DNA from: Marinobacter sp. es.048
GTDB taxonomy: Bacteria; Pseudomonadota; Gammaproteobacteria; Pseudomonadales; Oleiphilaceae
Length of the DNA stretch: 64,000 nucleotides
Assembly (NCBI RefSeq): GCF_900188435.1
Contig: NZ_FYFA01000001.1
Span: 1,116,001-1,180,000 of the forward strand
Reading direction: 5' to 3'
In this document: piece after piece, positions 46,564 through 55,201 of the stretch
Position numbering within the stretch: the first letter of the stretch is position 1
Layout: the number at the start of each line of letters is the position of its first letter
Notes under the pieces: generated by a model
What the model was told of the DNA's origin: nothing
Database searches by the model: none
The model's input: only the letters and a program-made list of their open reading frames with translations
Position numbers and translations under genes: made by a program

Positions 46564-47447
46564 CGGGCCTGTTCTGCGCCCCTCAGCATGGCCTGGAGCA
46601 ACTCCTCGGCATCGAACTTGGTCAGGGCCTCGTTGGCACCGACCTGATTGGCATAGCTGAGGCTCATCTCACTGTTCAGGGACGTATGCAGGATGATGTA
46701 AGGCTGCTTCAGTGCTGAATTGTCCCGCACATTGAACGCCAGTTCGTAACCATCCAGCCCCGGCATCTCGATATCGCTGACCAGAATATCCGTGGGCCGG
46801 CCCAGCTCATGATCCCGAAGCAGAATCTGCAGGGCGTCATCACCGTTGGACGTTACCTGATAGGGGATGTCCTTGCTGTCCAGCACGTCCGAGAGCTGCT
46901 TCCGGGCCACCTGGGAATCGTCCACCATAAGGATGTTCAGGGACTTGAGCGTCTCACTCTGCACATCCGTGAGAACCACCTCCTGGGTGTCCAGTGATTC
47001 CGGGTACACCTTCGCCAACAATAATTCCACATCCAGCAGCTGGATGATATCGCCATCCACGTCCAGCAGGCCTGTGATAAAGGCCTTGGTGCCCAGGGCC
47101 TTGGGAGGCGGCATTACCGACTTCCAGTCGGTTTCGATGATTTGCTGAACACTGCGTACCAGGAAACCGATTTCCTGGCGCTGGATATCCGTGACAATAA
47201 TCGAGGCCTTTTCCTGTTCCTCCCGGGTGAGCGGCGGATAGCCGACTGCCGCTGCCATATCAATCACCGGAACGGCAGAACCCCGGAAGGTCGCCGTGCC
47301 GATGACCGCATGATGGCTGTGAGGCAGCTTGGTGAGCCGCATGAAAGGCAGGATTTCCCGGATCTTCAGGGTTCCTATCCCGAACAGACGCTCGCCTGAA
47401 AGCCGGAACAGCAGAAGTTTCTGGGTCTGCTTCGCTTTGCTGGACAT
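46560..47447 (-). CDS. cheV: Chemotaxis coupling protein CheV
   Basis: A 295-residue protein with an N-terminal CheW domain (LLLFRLSGERLFGIGTLKIRE, VIGTATFRGSAVPVIDM) and a C-terminal receiver domain (ILMVDDSQVARKQL, acceptor Asp in DILVSDIEMPGLDG, the following Thr/Ser and Lys blocks). It couples chemoreceptors to CheA and can be tuned by phosphorylation. The ATG at 47447 begins MSSKAKQTQKLL; the longer frame is unsupported. No other chemotaxis gene is nearby. Confidence 0.93.
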   Translation of the reverse strand: MSSKAKQTQKLLLFRLSGERLFGIGTLKIREILPFMRLTKLPHSHHAVIGTATFRGSAVPVIDMAAAVGYPPLTREEQEKASIIVTDIQRQEIGFLVRSVQQIIETDWKSVMPPPKALGTKAFITGLLDVDGDIIQLLDVELLLAKVYPESLDTQEVVLTDVQSETLKSLNILMVDDSQVARKQLSDVLDSKDIPYQVTSNGDDALQILLRDHELGRPTDILVSDIEMPGLDGYELAFNVRDNSALKQPYIILHTSLNSEMSLSYANQVGANEALTKFDAEELLQAMLRGAEQAR

Positions 47448-47469
47448 ACAACCGGGTCCTTTCAAACGC

Positions 47470-47494
47470 AAAAGCCCCTGACGCAGGAGCTTTT
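47470..47494 (-). terminator. Terminator after the SDR gene
   Basis: On the minus strand AAAAGC and GCTTTT flank a CCTG/CAGG inner stem with a mismatch and a 3-base loop, giving a stem with a T-run. It lies about 165 bases past the SDR stop and just upstream of cheV, so it would stop read-through into cheV. Confidence 0.6.
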
Positions 47495-47660
47495 CAAGAA
47501 TTGGATTCCGCAGGCTGTCTGGCGGGCGCTGTTAAGCCCAAGAGCCTGAGGTATGTAGCAATAGTAGCAGTTTTACCGTGAATCGGGATTCAGAAGGATT
47601 GTTTCAAATGGTGACAGAAACATTCCGTGCGGGGCCTTGCACTCCAATGCCAGTACGCCC

Positions 47661-48317
47661 TCAGAACGCCATTTCCTTGCCGTCCCAAGCCTTGAAGCAG
47701 CCGGTCTCGGCGAGGGTGAGGCTATCAATCTGCCGCCTGAGGCCATCAACGGATTGTTCAACCGATACCTCGGCGTCGCTACCACCCATGTCCGTGGCCA
47801 CCCAGCCCGGGTGGTAGATGCCCACGGCTATGCCTTGCTCACGCAGATCTACGGCCAGATTGCGCCCGAGATTGAGCGCCGCTGCCTTGGAAGCACGATA
47901 TATATAGCGCCCGCCACCGGCGGAGGCCTGGGATCCAAGCTTGCTGGAAATGATGGCAATTTTCGGGGCGCCGCCGTTCGCCAATGCCAGTCTGAGATTG
48001 GGGAGCAGTGCCTGTATGGTGAGGAATACGCCGGTTACATTGACCTGGAAGTGCTTGGCCCAGAGTTCGGGCGGGTAGCCGTCTTCCAGCTGTTCATGGC
48101 GATCGAGCAGAATGCCGGCGTTACAGACAAGCGTTGAGATCGGTTGGTTCTCCAGGCGCTTGCCGAGCGCGGTAATGCTGGCTGGTTCGGCGACATCCAG
48201 CAGCTCCATGCCCGGCTCGCTGCGGGCCGTGCCTATGACATGCTCGCCGGCCTTTCTCCACTCATCGGCCAGGCCCTTACCGATGCCGCGATTGGCTCCC
48301 GTGATCAGAATGGTCAT
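47661..48317 (-). CDS. Short-chain dehydrogenase/reductase (csgA/carbonyl-reductase-like)
   Basis: A 218-residue SDR with the cofactor motif TGANRGIGKG at the N-terminus, the NAG motif in LVCNAGIL, a catalytic Ser in IISSKLGS and the YRASKAA version of YxxxK. It is probably an NAD(P)-dependent oxidoreductase; the substrate is unknown. It stands alone. Confidence 0.87.
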   Translation of the reverse strand: MTILITGANRGIGKGLADEWRKAGEHVIGTARSEPGMELLDVAEPASITALGKRLENQPISTLVCNAGILLDRHEQLEDGYPPELWAKHFQVNVTGVFLTIQALLPNLRLALANGGAPKIAIISSKLGSQASAGGGRYIYRASKAAALNLGRNLAVDLREQGIAVGIYHPGWVATDMGGSDAEVSVEQSVDGLRRQIDSLTLAETGCFKAWDGKEMAF

Positions 48318-48386
48318 GTTTTTATCCCTTGTGGCGGAGGCTCAACAGTAGCATAGGTCTCTGGCGATCCTGCCTCGAAGTCCTGG

Positions 48387-48983
48387 CTACCAGGGGAGGT
48401 TGTTCAGAATGAACCAGACGGTGCCTCCGGTTGCCAGGATCGCCACCAGGGCAAGCAGACCGTCCCGCGCCACGATCGCCAGGCCAAACGCCATCAGTGC
48501 GATCCCGGCACCGTTGGCGCTGAATGGAATGACCTCCATCAGTGGCATGGCTGCAGCCACGGCCATACAGATAATGGCGATGACATATTGCCCCGCCCCG
48601 CGAACCAGCCAGAGCATCCGTTGTTTCGTCCATCGATCCAGAAAACGGGCCGGCCTCGCCATCCAGTCGAGGCCCTTGGCAAGCTTTTCTCTCTCAATAT
48701 TCCGGCGCGCCAGCTTGGAAGGAATCCAGATCGAGTGGCGTTGGAAAACCAGTTGCCCAAGGGTAAGTAACACCATAAGGCCAAGCAGCGTGGGTACTCC
48801 TGGGATATCACCGATCAGCGGTGCCAGGGTAATTACGCCGGCGATCAGAACCACTGGCCCGAAAGACCGCTCACCAATGGCGTTCAATACGTCGCCCACA
48901 GACACCTGCGCCTGCCCATCGGTTCTCGACCGTAGACGGTCCAAAAGCTCTGTAAGGCTGACTGGGTCGTCTGGTTGGTTCAT
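48387..48983 (-). CDS. Exopolysaccharide synthesis protein ExoD-like
   Basis: A 198-residue membrane protein of the ExoD family. A soluble N-terminus (LTELLDRLRSRTD) precedes GERSFGPVVLIAGVITLAP and three or four hydrophobic segments. The family is linked with exopolysaccharide production and alkali tolerance in rhizobia, but its molecular role is not known. It is monocistronic here. Confidence 0.85.
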   Translation of the reverse strand: MNQPDDPVSLTELLDRLRSRTDGQAQVSVGDVLNAIGERSFGPVVLIAGVITLAPLIGDIPGVPTLLGLMVLLTLGQLVFQRHSIWIPSKLARRNIEREKLAKGLDWMARPARFLDRWTKQRMLWLVRGAGQYVIAIICMAVAAAMPLMEVIPFSANGAGIALMAFGLAIVARDGLLALVAILATGGTVWFILNNLPW

Positions 48984-49092
48984 GAGTCGTCGTTTCTTGG
49001 TTCGATTGATAATCTCAAGAAAACAGTACCTTGATTAGACAACGAGTGCATGAAAGCAGGATGACGAGGGATTTACTTGGGGCAGAACGAGA

Positions 49093-49116
49093 AAAGCCCC
49101 TGAAATCAGGGGCTTT
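49093..49116 (-). terminator. Terminator of the tmRNA gene
   Basis: An 11-base perfect stem AAAGCCCCTGA/TCAGGGGCTTT with a 2-base loop lies 13 bases past the tmRNA 3' end on the minus strand and ends in a T-rich tail. Confidence 0.85.
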
Positions 49117-49128
49117 CTCTTGGTTGTT

Positions 49129-49493
49129 TGGTGGAGACGGCGGGAATTGAACCCGCGTCCGCCAGTACTCAGCCTTGAGGTCTACATGTTTAGCGTCTCT
49201 CTATTAATTTAAGTTCAAGCGACCCGAGAGCCAGGGTGCAAGAACCGAGTTCTTTAAATCTTAGCCGTTAACCAGTGAACTCTGGGTAACGGAGCATCCC
49301 GTAAGCGATGACGTCCTGAGATGTTGCTTCCGGGCTACGGGCGACCCGGTCAGGACGACTAGCAGCTTACGCTGCTAGTGCGTAGTTTTCGTCGTTTGCG
49401 ACTATTGCGTTGCAGCTTTGGATTAACGAGACTGGCTGCCATCTCGACATGCACTCAAGGGTTCGCCACCGGCGTCGAAGCCATGTCGTCCCC
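49129..49493 (-). ncRNA. ssrA: Transfer-messenger RNA (tmRNA)
   Basis: A 365-base tmRNA. The 5' end GGGGACGACATGGCTTCGAC and the 3' end with the T-arm GGGTTCAATTCCCGC and terminal CCA form the tRNA-like part. The tag reading frame (49367-49399) encodes ANDENYALAA and a TAA stop, a typical gammaproteobacterial tag that marks stalled proteins for ClpXP. It works with SmpB, whose gene lies about 1.6 kb upstream on the same strand, with the wax ester synthase gene in between. Confidence 0.97.
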
Positions 49494-49583
49494 TTATGAA
49501 CAGTATATGTGTCCGGTTTGCCGGACTTCAAGGTTTGTTTGTTGCAGTTTTGTGTTTCCAGGGCTGTAAATGTACCTACAGCA

Positions 49584-51002
49584 TTAGCTGGCCTTGCGTT
49601 TGATGGCGCCATGCCGGCCAGCGAGAGCCGCGTGGCTCAGGGCCTCGAAGCTTTCCCGGAAGTAACCCATGACGGCATCCGGGTCGGCGTGAATCGCCTT
49701 GTCCACGGTAATGCCGAATTGCACGGTGCCAGCATAACTTAGAATGCTCATGCCGATGCCAATCGTGCCGCTCTGGGGCACCCAGAACATGGGCTGAGTC
49801 AGCTTGCTGCCCGCGAGGTACAGTGGCTCTTTCGGGCCGGGCACGTTGGTCAGTACTGCGGAGGCTTTGTTACTGAGCAAATCCAGAGCCCGTCGTTCAA
49901 TAACATCGGGGCCCCGACCGAAGATATCAAGCAGGCTGTAGGTGACCTGGGCCTGGTAGGACCGCTTGAGGCGGTTCATGTTCTCCTGAACCTGCCGGAA
50001 GCACATGAGTGGGGCCATGACTTCCACCGGCAGCGTGACCAGTACCAGGCCGAACTTGTTACCGAGGGTTTCAATGGGCTGATCAAGGGGCCGCAAGTTG
50101 AACGGTACGGCCACGCGGATTCCGCACTCGGGAATGGTTTCTTTGTTGGCTGCAAAATGCCGCTGTAGAGCCCCGGTGACTGTGCAGAGCAGGGTATCGT
50201 TGATGGTGCCGCCCAGAGCCTTGGCGCAGGCTTTCACTTCGGCAAGATCAAGAGGATCGGCCCAGGCGACCTGCTTGCGTCCGGATAGCGGTTCCTTCAA
50301 TCCGGTTTTGGGCTCTACCGGGGCAAGGCCGAGTTTGAGAAGGTCCAAAGCCACGCCACTGGCGGTAGTCGCCAGTTTGAGTGGGTAGTTGGGCTCTTCC
50401 CGAACGGACTGGATAAACAATTTCGCCTGATTACCGGCCGTTTCGGCGCTGTTCACGGCACGGTGCAGGAAGTTCTGGATTGCCGATCTCTGGCGGGGTT
50501 TGGACCGACGCTTGCGGGCCACTTTACCCAGCCTGGGTTCCGGCGTTTTATCGGTGAGAGAGAGCATCACCCGCACCAGTGAGATGCCATCGGCAATGCA
50601 ATGGTGAATGCGGATCAGCAGCGCGCCGCCGTCGCCGTAGTTGTCGATATAGTGCATTTGCCAGAGCGGTTGCCGGAAATCCAGTGAGGTGCTGTTCATG
50701 TCACTGACCAGCTTCTGGAGCTCTGCTTTATCGGCCTTCCCAGGCAGGGCGATGCGGTGCAGGTGATTGTCCAGGTCGAATAGGGGATCGTACTGCCAGT
50801 AGGCCCGGTCTCCAGTGTCTATGACCCGTTGCCGGAACCGGTCGAAGCAGAGAAATCGCTCTTCAAGGGTGTGCCTGAGGCGGCTCATGGAAACAGGCCG
50901 CTCCAGCGCCCACACCCCACAGATCATCATTGGGTTCTGGGGTGTGTCCATGCGCAGCCACGCGCGGTCTACGGCGGACATTGGTATCTGTTTGGGTGAC
51001 AT
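49584..51002 (-). CDS. Wax ester synthase/diacylglycerol acyltransferase (WS/DGAT)
   Basis: A 472-residue bifunctional acyltransferase that makes wax esters from fatty alcohols and acyl-CoA, or triacylglycerol from diacylglycerol. The catalytic HHCIADG (HHxxxDG) is intact. The PLW motif (FRQPLWQMHYID), NDTLL and the ND/VPFNLRP region follow. Wax storage is a hallmark of Marinobacter, which usually has several such genes. It lies between smpB and ssrA on the same strand. Confidence 0.94.
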   Translation of the reverse strand: MSPKQIPMSAVDRAWLRMDTPQNPMMICGVWALERPVSMSRLRHTLEERFLCFDRFRQRVIDTGDRAYWQYDPLFDLDNHLHRIALPGKADKAELQKLVSDMNSTSLDFRQPLWQMHYIDNYGDGGALLIRIHHCIADGISLVRVMLSLTDKTPEPRLGKVARKRRSKPRQRSAIQNFLHRAVNSAETAGNQAKLFIQSVREEPNYPLKLATTASGVALDLLKLGLAPVEPKTGLKEPLSGRKQVAWADPLDLAEVKACAKALGGTINDTLLCTVTGALQRHFAANKETIPECGIRVAVPFNLRPLDQPIETLGNKFGLVLVTLPVEVMAPLMCFRQVQENMNRLKRSYQAQVTYSLLDIFGRGPDVIERRALDLLSNKASAVLTNVPGPKEPLYLAGSKLTQPMFWVPQSGTIGIGMSILSYAGTVQFGITVDKAIHADPDAVMGYFRESFEALSHAALAGRHGAIKRKAS

Positions 51003-51142
51003 AAGCGGCTCCCTTTGCCCTGCACCGGAATTCCCGAGTATAGGCCTGTTGGAATTCTGAACAAAGAGAGTGAGTATGCGACATACCCGTGGACGCCGGC
51101 CATGACCGGCGTCAGGTATTTGCTAATTCGTGGAAGGCACTA

Positions 51143-51622
51143 TCAGACGTTGGCTTCGCGCAGGATACGCTGCTTCTGGCGGTTCCAGTCACGCTCTTTC
51201 TCGGTCGCGCGCTTGTCGAACAGCTTCTTGCCTTTCACCAGTGCGATTTCGCACTTTACCTTGTTGTTTTTCCAGTAAAGTGCCAGTGGAATACAGGTGT
51301 AACCCGCCTGGTTCACTTTGCCTACGATCTTGGCAATCTCCTTGGCATGGAGCAGAAGCTTGCGGGTGCGCGTGGGATCCGCGATGACGTGGCTGGATGC
51401 CGCAATCAGCGGGGTGATGTGAGATCCGAGTAGCCAGGCTTCGCCGTCCTTGAGCAGCACATAGGCGTCCACCAGCTGGGCCTTGCCCGCACGCAGGGAC
51501 TTCACTTCCCAGCCCAGCAGGGCGAGACCCGCTTCAAAGCGTTCCTCAATGTGATACTCGTGCTTCGCCTTCTTGTTCAGCGCAATGGTACTGCTCGGCG
51601 TTCCGGGTTTTTTCTTGCTCAT
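51143..51622 (-). CDS. smpB: SsrA-binding protein SmpB
   Basis: A 159-residue RNA-binding protein required for trans-translation with tmRNA. It shows the N-terminal [31 protein letters not shown] and the basic C-terminal tail [17 protein letters not shown] that mimics a codon-anticodon pair in the ribosome. An 8-base stem without a T-run (51092-51113) follows its stop. Confidence 0.96.
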   Translation of the reverse strand: MSKKKPGTPSSTIALNKKAKHEYHIEERFEAGLALLGWEVKSLRAGKAQLVDAYVLLKDGEAWLLGSHITPLIAASSHVIADPTRTRKLLLHAKEIAKIVGKVNQAGYTCIPLALYWKNNKVKCEIALVKGKKLFDKRATEKERDWNRQKQRILREANV

Positions 51623-51821
51623 GAATCAATGAATCCGGGGTCGGACGAATGAACGGACCGGCCTTGCTGCAGCCGGAAAAAGGCGCATTGTAGCCCAACA
51701 GTGCCGGATCGGTCACGAATTCAGCGTTGTGGCGGTTTCTGGTTCGTACGCGGCGTGATCCTTCAGCTACAATACTGGCCCAGACTTTTCCCCGACCTGC
51801 TCAGAGGCCTCAGGGACGCGA

Positions 51822-53447
51822 ATGCCTACGCCGTATCAGACACATATCGGGTCCTTTACCCGAAAATCAACCTTCTTCTGGGCCGCGGTAGGCGCTACCG
51901 TGGGCCTTGCCAATCTATGGCAGTTCCCCTATCTGGCCAGCCTGCATGGTGGCGGCCTGTTCATTCTGCTTTACCTTGCCTGCCTGCTGCTGGTGACCCT
52001 GCCTCTGATGGTGACCGAAGCGGCCGTCGGTCGCTATGCCCGTCACGGAATTGTACTGGCCATGGACGGGCTGATACGAAGGGCGAAGCAATCCAGGGCC
52101 TGGATGGCGGTTGGTCGGCTCAGCATCCTGGCGGCCTTTCTGGTGCTCTCGTTCACGGCAGTATTCGGGGCCATTGCCCTGGCCTATGTATTTTTTGGCG
52201 CGCTGGGCCGGTTTTCCGGAACCGGAGAAACAGAGGCGACCGCCATTCTGGCGGGTCTGGTGTCAGACCCGAGGGAATACCGGGTGTTCATGGGCTGGCA
52301 TGTCTTCTTTTTAGTGCTGGTACTGTGGGTCTCGGCACAGGGGGTTGTGAAAGGCCTGGAGCGGGCCCTGCGGGTGGTGGTGCCAGGTGCTCTGATATTG
52401 ATGCTTGTGTTGTTTGCCCTGGCGGCCTGGCATGGCCGGATTGATGGCGCCATCAACCATATTCTGGCGATGCATCCGGAAGATCTTTCCTGGGAGAGTC
52501 TGAAAGCGGCCCTGTTCCATGCCTTCTTCACTCTCGGCCTGGGGATGGGTGTCTGGGCGATACTTGGCTCCTACACCACGCCCCATACCCGCCTGAAGCG
52601 CTCGATTCTGGCGGTGGTGCTGATGGATACCCTGGTGGCCATCCTCGCGGGCCTGATGATCTTCGCGATCGCGACAGACGGCAACAGTTTTGACGGAGAG
52701 CGGGGCTTCAGCCTGCTGTTTGTCTCCATGCCGGTAACACTGGCCCAGTTGCCAGCAAGCCAGTTCGTGATTGCCGCCGTATTTCTGTTGGTGGTGCTGA
52801 TTGTCTGGACCACATCGCTGAACCTGCTCGAGCCGATTGTTGGCTGGTTCCGGGAATGGACGGGCGCGCCCAGAAGTCTGTCGGTGCTGCTCATTGGCCT
52901 GGCGGTATGGCTGGCCGGGCTCGCCTCTCTGCTGTCGTTTAATGTGTGGGCCGAACAGCGAGTTGGCGGCGCTACCCTGTTCCGCTGGCTGGAGCTGGTC
53001 ACCGGCGGCCTGCTGATTCCTCTGGTGGCCATCCTGATAGCGCTGTTTACAGGCTGGTGCCTGACCAGACATCTTTCCGGTACCATGCTGGGCGCTGCAC
53101 CGAGACTGTTCGCCGGCATCTGGTTCTGGGTGATGCGCCTGGTCCTGCCCCTGGTAGTCGCCTGGATAGGGTTACAGTACACGGCCTTTTCACTGGCCAA
53201 CCTGTGCAGCAATGGAAATGCTGCGGCCTGGTGCGAGCAGCCTGCAGCCATTCTTTCAGAGGATAGTGAGCCTTTTTCGAAGGATCGGTCATTTACCGCG
53301 ACACCAGCGGAATCCGATGAAGAAGCGGCAGAGGCTGACAAGATGGCGCCTGGGGCAGACCAGAAACCGCCGGCAGAGGAGGGAGGTGATGGTAAGTCAG
53401 GCGAAAAAGCCCCAAAACAGGACGATATCCTTTATGATAGCGTGTGA
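51822..53447 (+). CDS. Sodium-dependent transporter (NSS/SNF family) with acidic C-terminal tail
   Basis: A 541-residue inner-membrane symporter of the LeuT-like NSS family, with about 11-12 helices. Helix 1 has the sodium/substrate site AAVGATVGLANLWQFPYL. It probably imports an amino acid or amine with Na+. After the last helix there is an unusual tail of about 85 residues rich in Glu, Asp, Pro and Lys (residues 455-541), with two cysteines at its start (LCSNGNAAAWC), which could form a disulfide if outside. The substrate is unknown. Confidence 0.88.
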   Translation: MPTPYQTHIGSFTRKSTFFWAAVGATVGLANLWQFPYLASLHGGGLFILLYLACLLLVTLPLMVTEAAVGRYARHGIVLAMDGLIRRAKQSRAWMAVGRLSILAAFLVLSFTAVFGAIALAYVFFGALGRFSGTGETEATAILAGLVSDPREYRVFMGWHVFFLVLVLWVSAQGVVKGLERALRVVVPGALILMLVLFALAAWHGRIDGAINHILAMHPEDLSWESLKAALFHAFFTLGLGMGVWAILGSYTTPHTRLKRSILAVVLMDTLVAILAGLMIFAIATDGNSFDGERGFSLLFVSMPVTLAQLPASQFVIAAVFLLVVLIVWTTSLNLLEPIVGWFREWTGAPRSLSVLLIGLAVWLAGLASLLSFNVWAEQRVGGATLFRWLELVTGGLLIPLVAILIALFTGWCLTRHLSGTMLGAAPRLFAGIWFWVMRLVLPLVVAWIGLQYTAFSLANLCSNGNAAAWCEQPAAILSEDSEPFSKDRSFTATPAESDEEAAEADKMAPGADQKPPAEEGGDGKSGEKAPKQDDILYDSV

Positions 53448-53519
53448 TTAAGGCTGTCTTCCTTCCCAGAAGTCTGCAACCTTTTCACGGCGTGTTTGCA
53501 AGCAGGACAACCGGTTCCA

Positions 53520-53966
53520 ATGCCCCATCAGATTGATAAAACAGCTTTGGTTATGCACTCTGCCGAGCGCATGTTTCACCTGGTCAACGACATTGCCCGT
53601 TACCCGGAATTCTTGCCCTGGTGTGCGGGAGCGGAAATTCACGAGCGGCAGCCGGAGCAGGTCACGGCGTCCCTGGAGATTGCCAAGGGGGGAGTGCGGC
53701 ACACGCTGACAACCTGCAATCAGTTGCTGATGCCAGAGGCGATCGAGATGAACCTGGTGGACGGCCCTTTTCGCAACCTGACGGGCCGCTGGCATTTCAA
53801 ATCCCTGGACGAGAACGCCTGCAAGGTGATCCTGACCCTGGAGTTCGAGTTCTCCGGATCGCTCTCCAGGATGACCTTCGGGCCGGTATTCAGTCAGGCG
53901 GCCAATACCATGGTCGATGCGTTCTGTCGTCGTGCCGATGAGCTGTACCGGAAGGAGGGCGCATGA
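53520..53966 (+). CDS. ratA: RatA/Coq10-type START-domain protein
   Basis: A 148-residue protein of the polyketide cyclase/START fold. It has the family pattern MHSAERMFHLVNDIARYPEFLPWC and ends with FGPVFSQAANTMVDAFCRRADELY. E. coli RatA was described as blocking 70S assembly, while the fold also includes Coq10 ubiquinone-binding proteins. The ATG at 53520 matches relatives; a TTG eight codons upstream is possible. It overlaps rnfH by four bases, the standard ratA-rnfH pair. Confidence 0.9.
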   Translation: MPHQIDKTALVMHSAERMFHLVNDIARYPEFLPWCAGAEIHERQPEQVTASLEIAKGGVRHTLTTCNQLLMPEAIEMNLVDGPFRNLTGRWHFKSLDENACKVILTLEFEFSGSLSRMTFGPVFSQAANTMVDAFCRRADELYRKEGA

Positions 53967-54253
53967 TGCAGGTGGAAGTAGCCTATGCCCGTCCTGACCG
54001 GCAGGAAATTGTGCCGGTGAACGTGCCGGAGGGAACCACCGCTCTGGAGGCCGCCAAGCTATCTGGAATCACCGATATTTTTCCGGAAATCGACCCAGAT
54101 ACGATTGATATGGGAGTGTTCGGAAAGGTGATCAAAGACCCGGCCGCTCACGAACTTCGCGAAGGCGACCGGGTTGAGCTGTATCGCCCGCTCAAGATCG
54201 ATCCCAAGCAGGCACGACTTAACCGGGCGAAAAAGAAAGATCAGGCTCAGTAG
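53963..54253 (+). CDS. rnfH: RnfH-family ubiquitin-like protein
   Basis: A 96-residue beta-grasp protein. The family blocks VEVAYARPDRQ, VPEGTTALEAAKLSGI and VGVFGK-like MGVFGKVIKDP, then GDRVELYRPLKIDPKQARLNRA are present. Often annotated as an antitoxin partner of RatA, though its function is unsettled. Its stop overlaps the end of the convergent bamE by seven bases. Confidence 0.92.
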   Translation: MMQVEVAYARPDRQEIVPVNVPEGTTALEAAKLSGITDIFPEIDPDTIDMGVFGKVIKDPAAHELREGDRVELYRPLKIDPKQARLNRAKKKDQAQ

Positions 54254-54573
54254 GCCGGGGTTTCTTCGAGCAGTTGGGCCTCGTAGTAGGCGTACTGGTC
54301 GTCTTCGTAGTAAACGATAATTCTTTGTTCCTGGATGTCCCCGCCCTCTCTCTGGAACGTGTACAGGTAGTATTCGCGGGACGGGTCAACCGGGTTGAGC
54401 ATGAGAGGCGTCCCCATGACGGCGTGCACCTGGCTCCGGGGCATGCCTTCGGTCAGCTGCGTCAGCTCCTCATCGGTAACGATGTTTCCCTGCTGGACGT
54501 TGATCTTGTAGACGCCCGGGAAAACGCAACCGGATAGAACGAAAGTGAGAATGAGAGCTGTGAGCTTTTGCAT
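54247..54573 (-). CDS. bamE: Outer membrane assembly lipoprotein BamE
   Basis: A 108-residue lipoprotein with signal LILTFVLSGC and the BamE fold (VYKINVQQGNIV, LTQLTEGMPRSQVHAVMGTP, YYLYTFQ). It is part of the Bam complex that inserts beta-barrel proteins into the outer membrane. The ATG at 54573 begins the signal peptide; the longer frame is not supported. It is divergent from fur, a conserved arrangement. Confidence 0.94.
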   Translation of the reverse strand: MQKLTALILTFVLSGCVFPGVYKINVQQGNIVTDEELTQLTEGMPRSQVHAVMGTPLMLNPVDPSREYYLYTFQREGGDIQEQRIIVYYEDDQYAYYEAQLLEETPAY

Positions 54574-54695
54574 CGCCGGGGGAAATCCTCTATCTTGAAA
54601 TCGCCTGCCAGAGGCAGGTGTGACACGGGTTAACCGTTCAATGGCGGCTTCATCATACCGGAAGCCGTGAGGCACACCAAAGAGTGAATAGTAAC

Positions 54696-55106
54696 ATGTC
54701 ATCCGAAAACGCCGAATTACGAAAAGTCGGTCTCAAAGTGACTCTGCCGCGAGTGAAGATCTTCAATATTCTGGAGACAGCGGAGGAGCATCACCTCAGT
54801 GCCGAAGATGTGTACAAAAAGCTTCTGGAGCAAGGCGATGACGTGGGGCTGGCAACCGTCTACCGGGTGCTGACCCAGTTTGAAGCGGCGGGGCTGGTTC
54901 TTCGTCACAACTTCGAAGGCGGCCATGCCGTATTCGAGATGGCCGGCGACGACCATCACGACCATATGGTGTGCACCCAGACTGGTGAGGTCGTCGAGTT
55001 CGTCGACGAGGTCATTGAGGAACGCCAGAAGAAAATTGCCGAAGAGCACGGCTACGAAATCGTCGATCACAGCCTGATTCTGTACGTAAAGCCTGTCAAG
55101 TCATAA
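54696..55106 (+). CDS. fur: Ferric uptake regulator Fur
   Basis: A 136-residue iron-sensing repressor. An N-terminal winged helix (LKVTLPRVKIFNILE, LATVYRVLTQFEAAGLV) is followed by the metal-binding dimer domain (GDDHHDHMVCTQTGEVVEF). As in Pseudomonas Fur, only one cysteine remains where E. coli has a CxxC, so the structural zinc site is of the reduced type. The ATG at 54696 is preferred to a GTG four codons earlier. Confidence 0.95.
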   Translation: MSSENAELRKVGLKVTLPRVKIFNILETAEEHHLSAEDVYKKLLEQGDDVGLATVYRVLTQFEAAGLVLRHNFEGGHAVFEMAGDDHHDHMVCTQTGEVVEFVDEVIEERQKKIAEEHGYEIVDHSLILYVKPVKS

Positions 55107-55127
55107 GCTTGGTCTTGACGGCTTACG

Positions 55128-55156
55128 AAAAAAAGGGGCGGGTTTTGGCCCGCCCC
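55128..55156 (-). terminator. Terminator of recN
   Basis: On the minus strand the stem GGGGCGGG/CCCGCCCC with a 6-base loop is followed by seven T residues. It lies between the convergent fur and recN genes. Confidence 0.87.
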
Positions 55157-55201
55157 AACAGCTCTCAGGATCGAGAAGGGTAGTGGATAGTTGCTCGCAG
55201 C

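Noticed and set aside
51092..51113. Possible terminator after smpB
   Set aside because: The 8-base stem is clear, but no T-run follows on the smpB strand.
53520..54253. ratA-rnfH as a toxin-antitoxin system
   Set aside because: The pair is often labelled this way, but it is a conserved core-genome pair with a Coq10-like fold and there is little support for a toxin-antitoxin role here.
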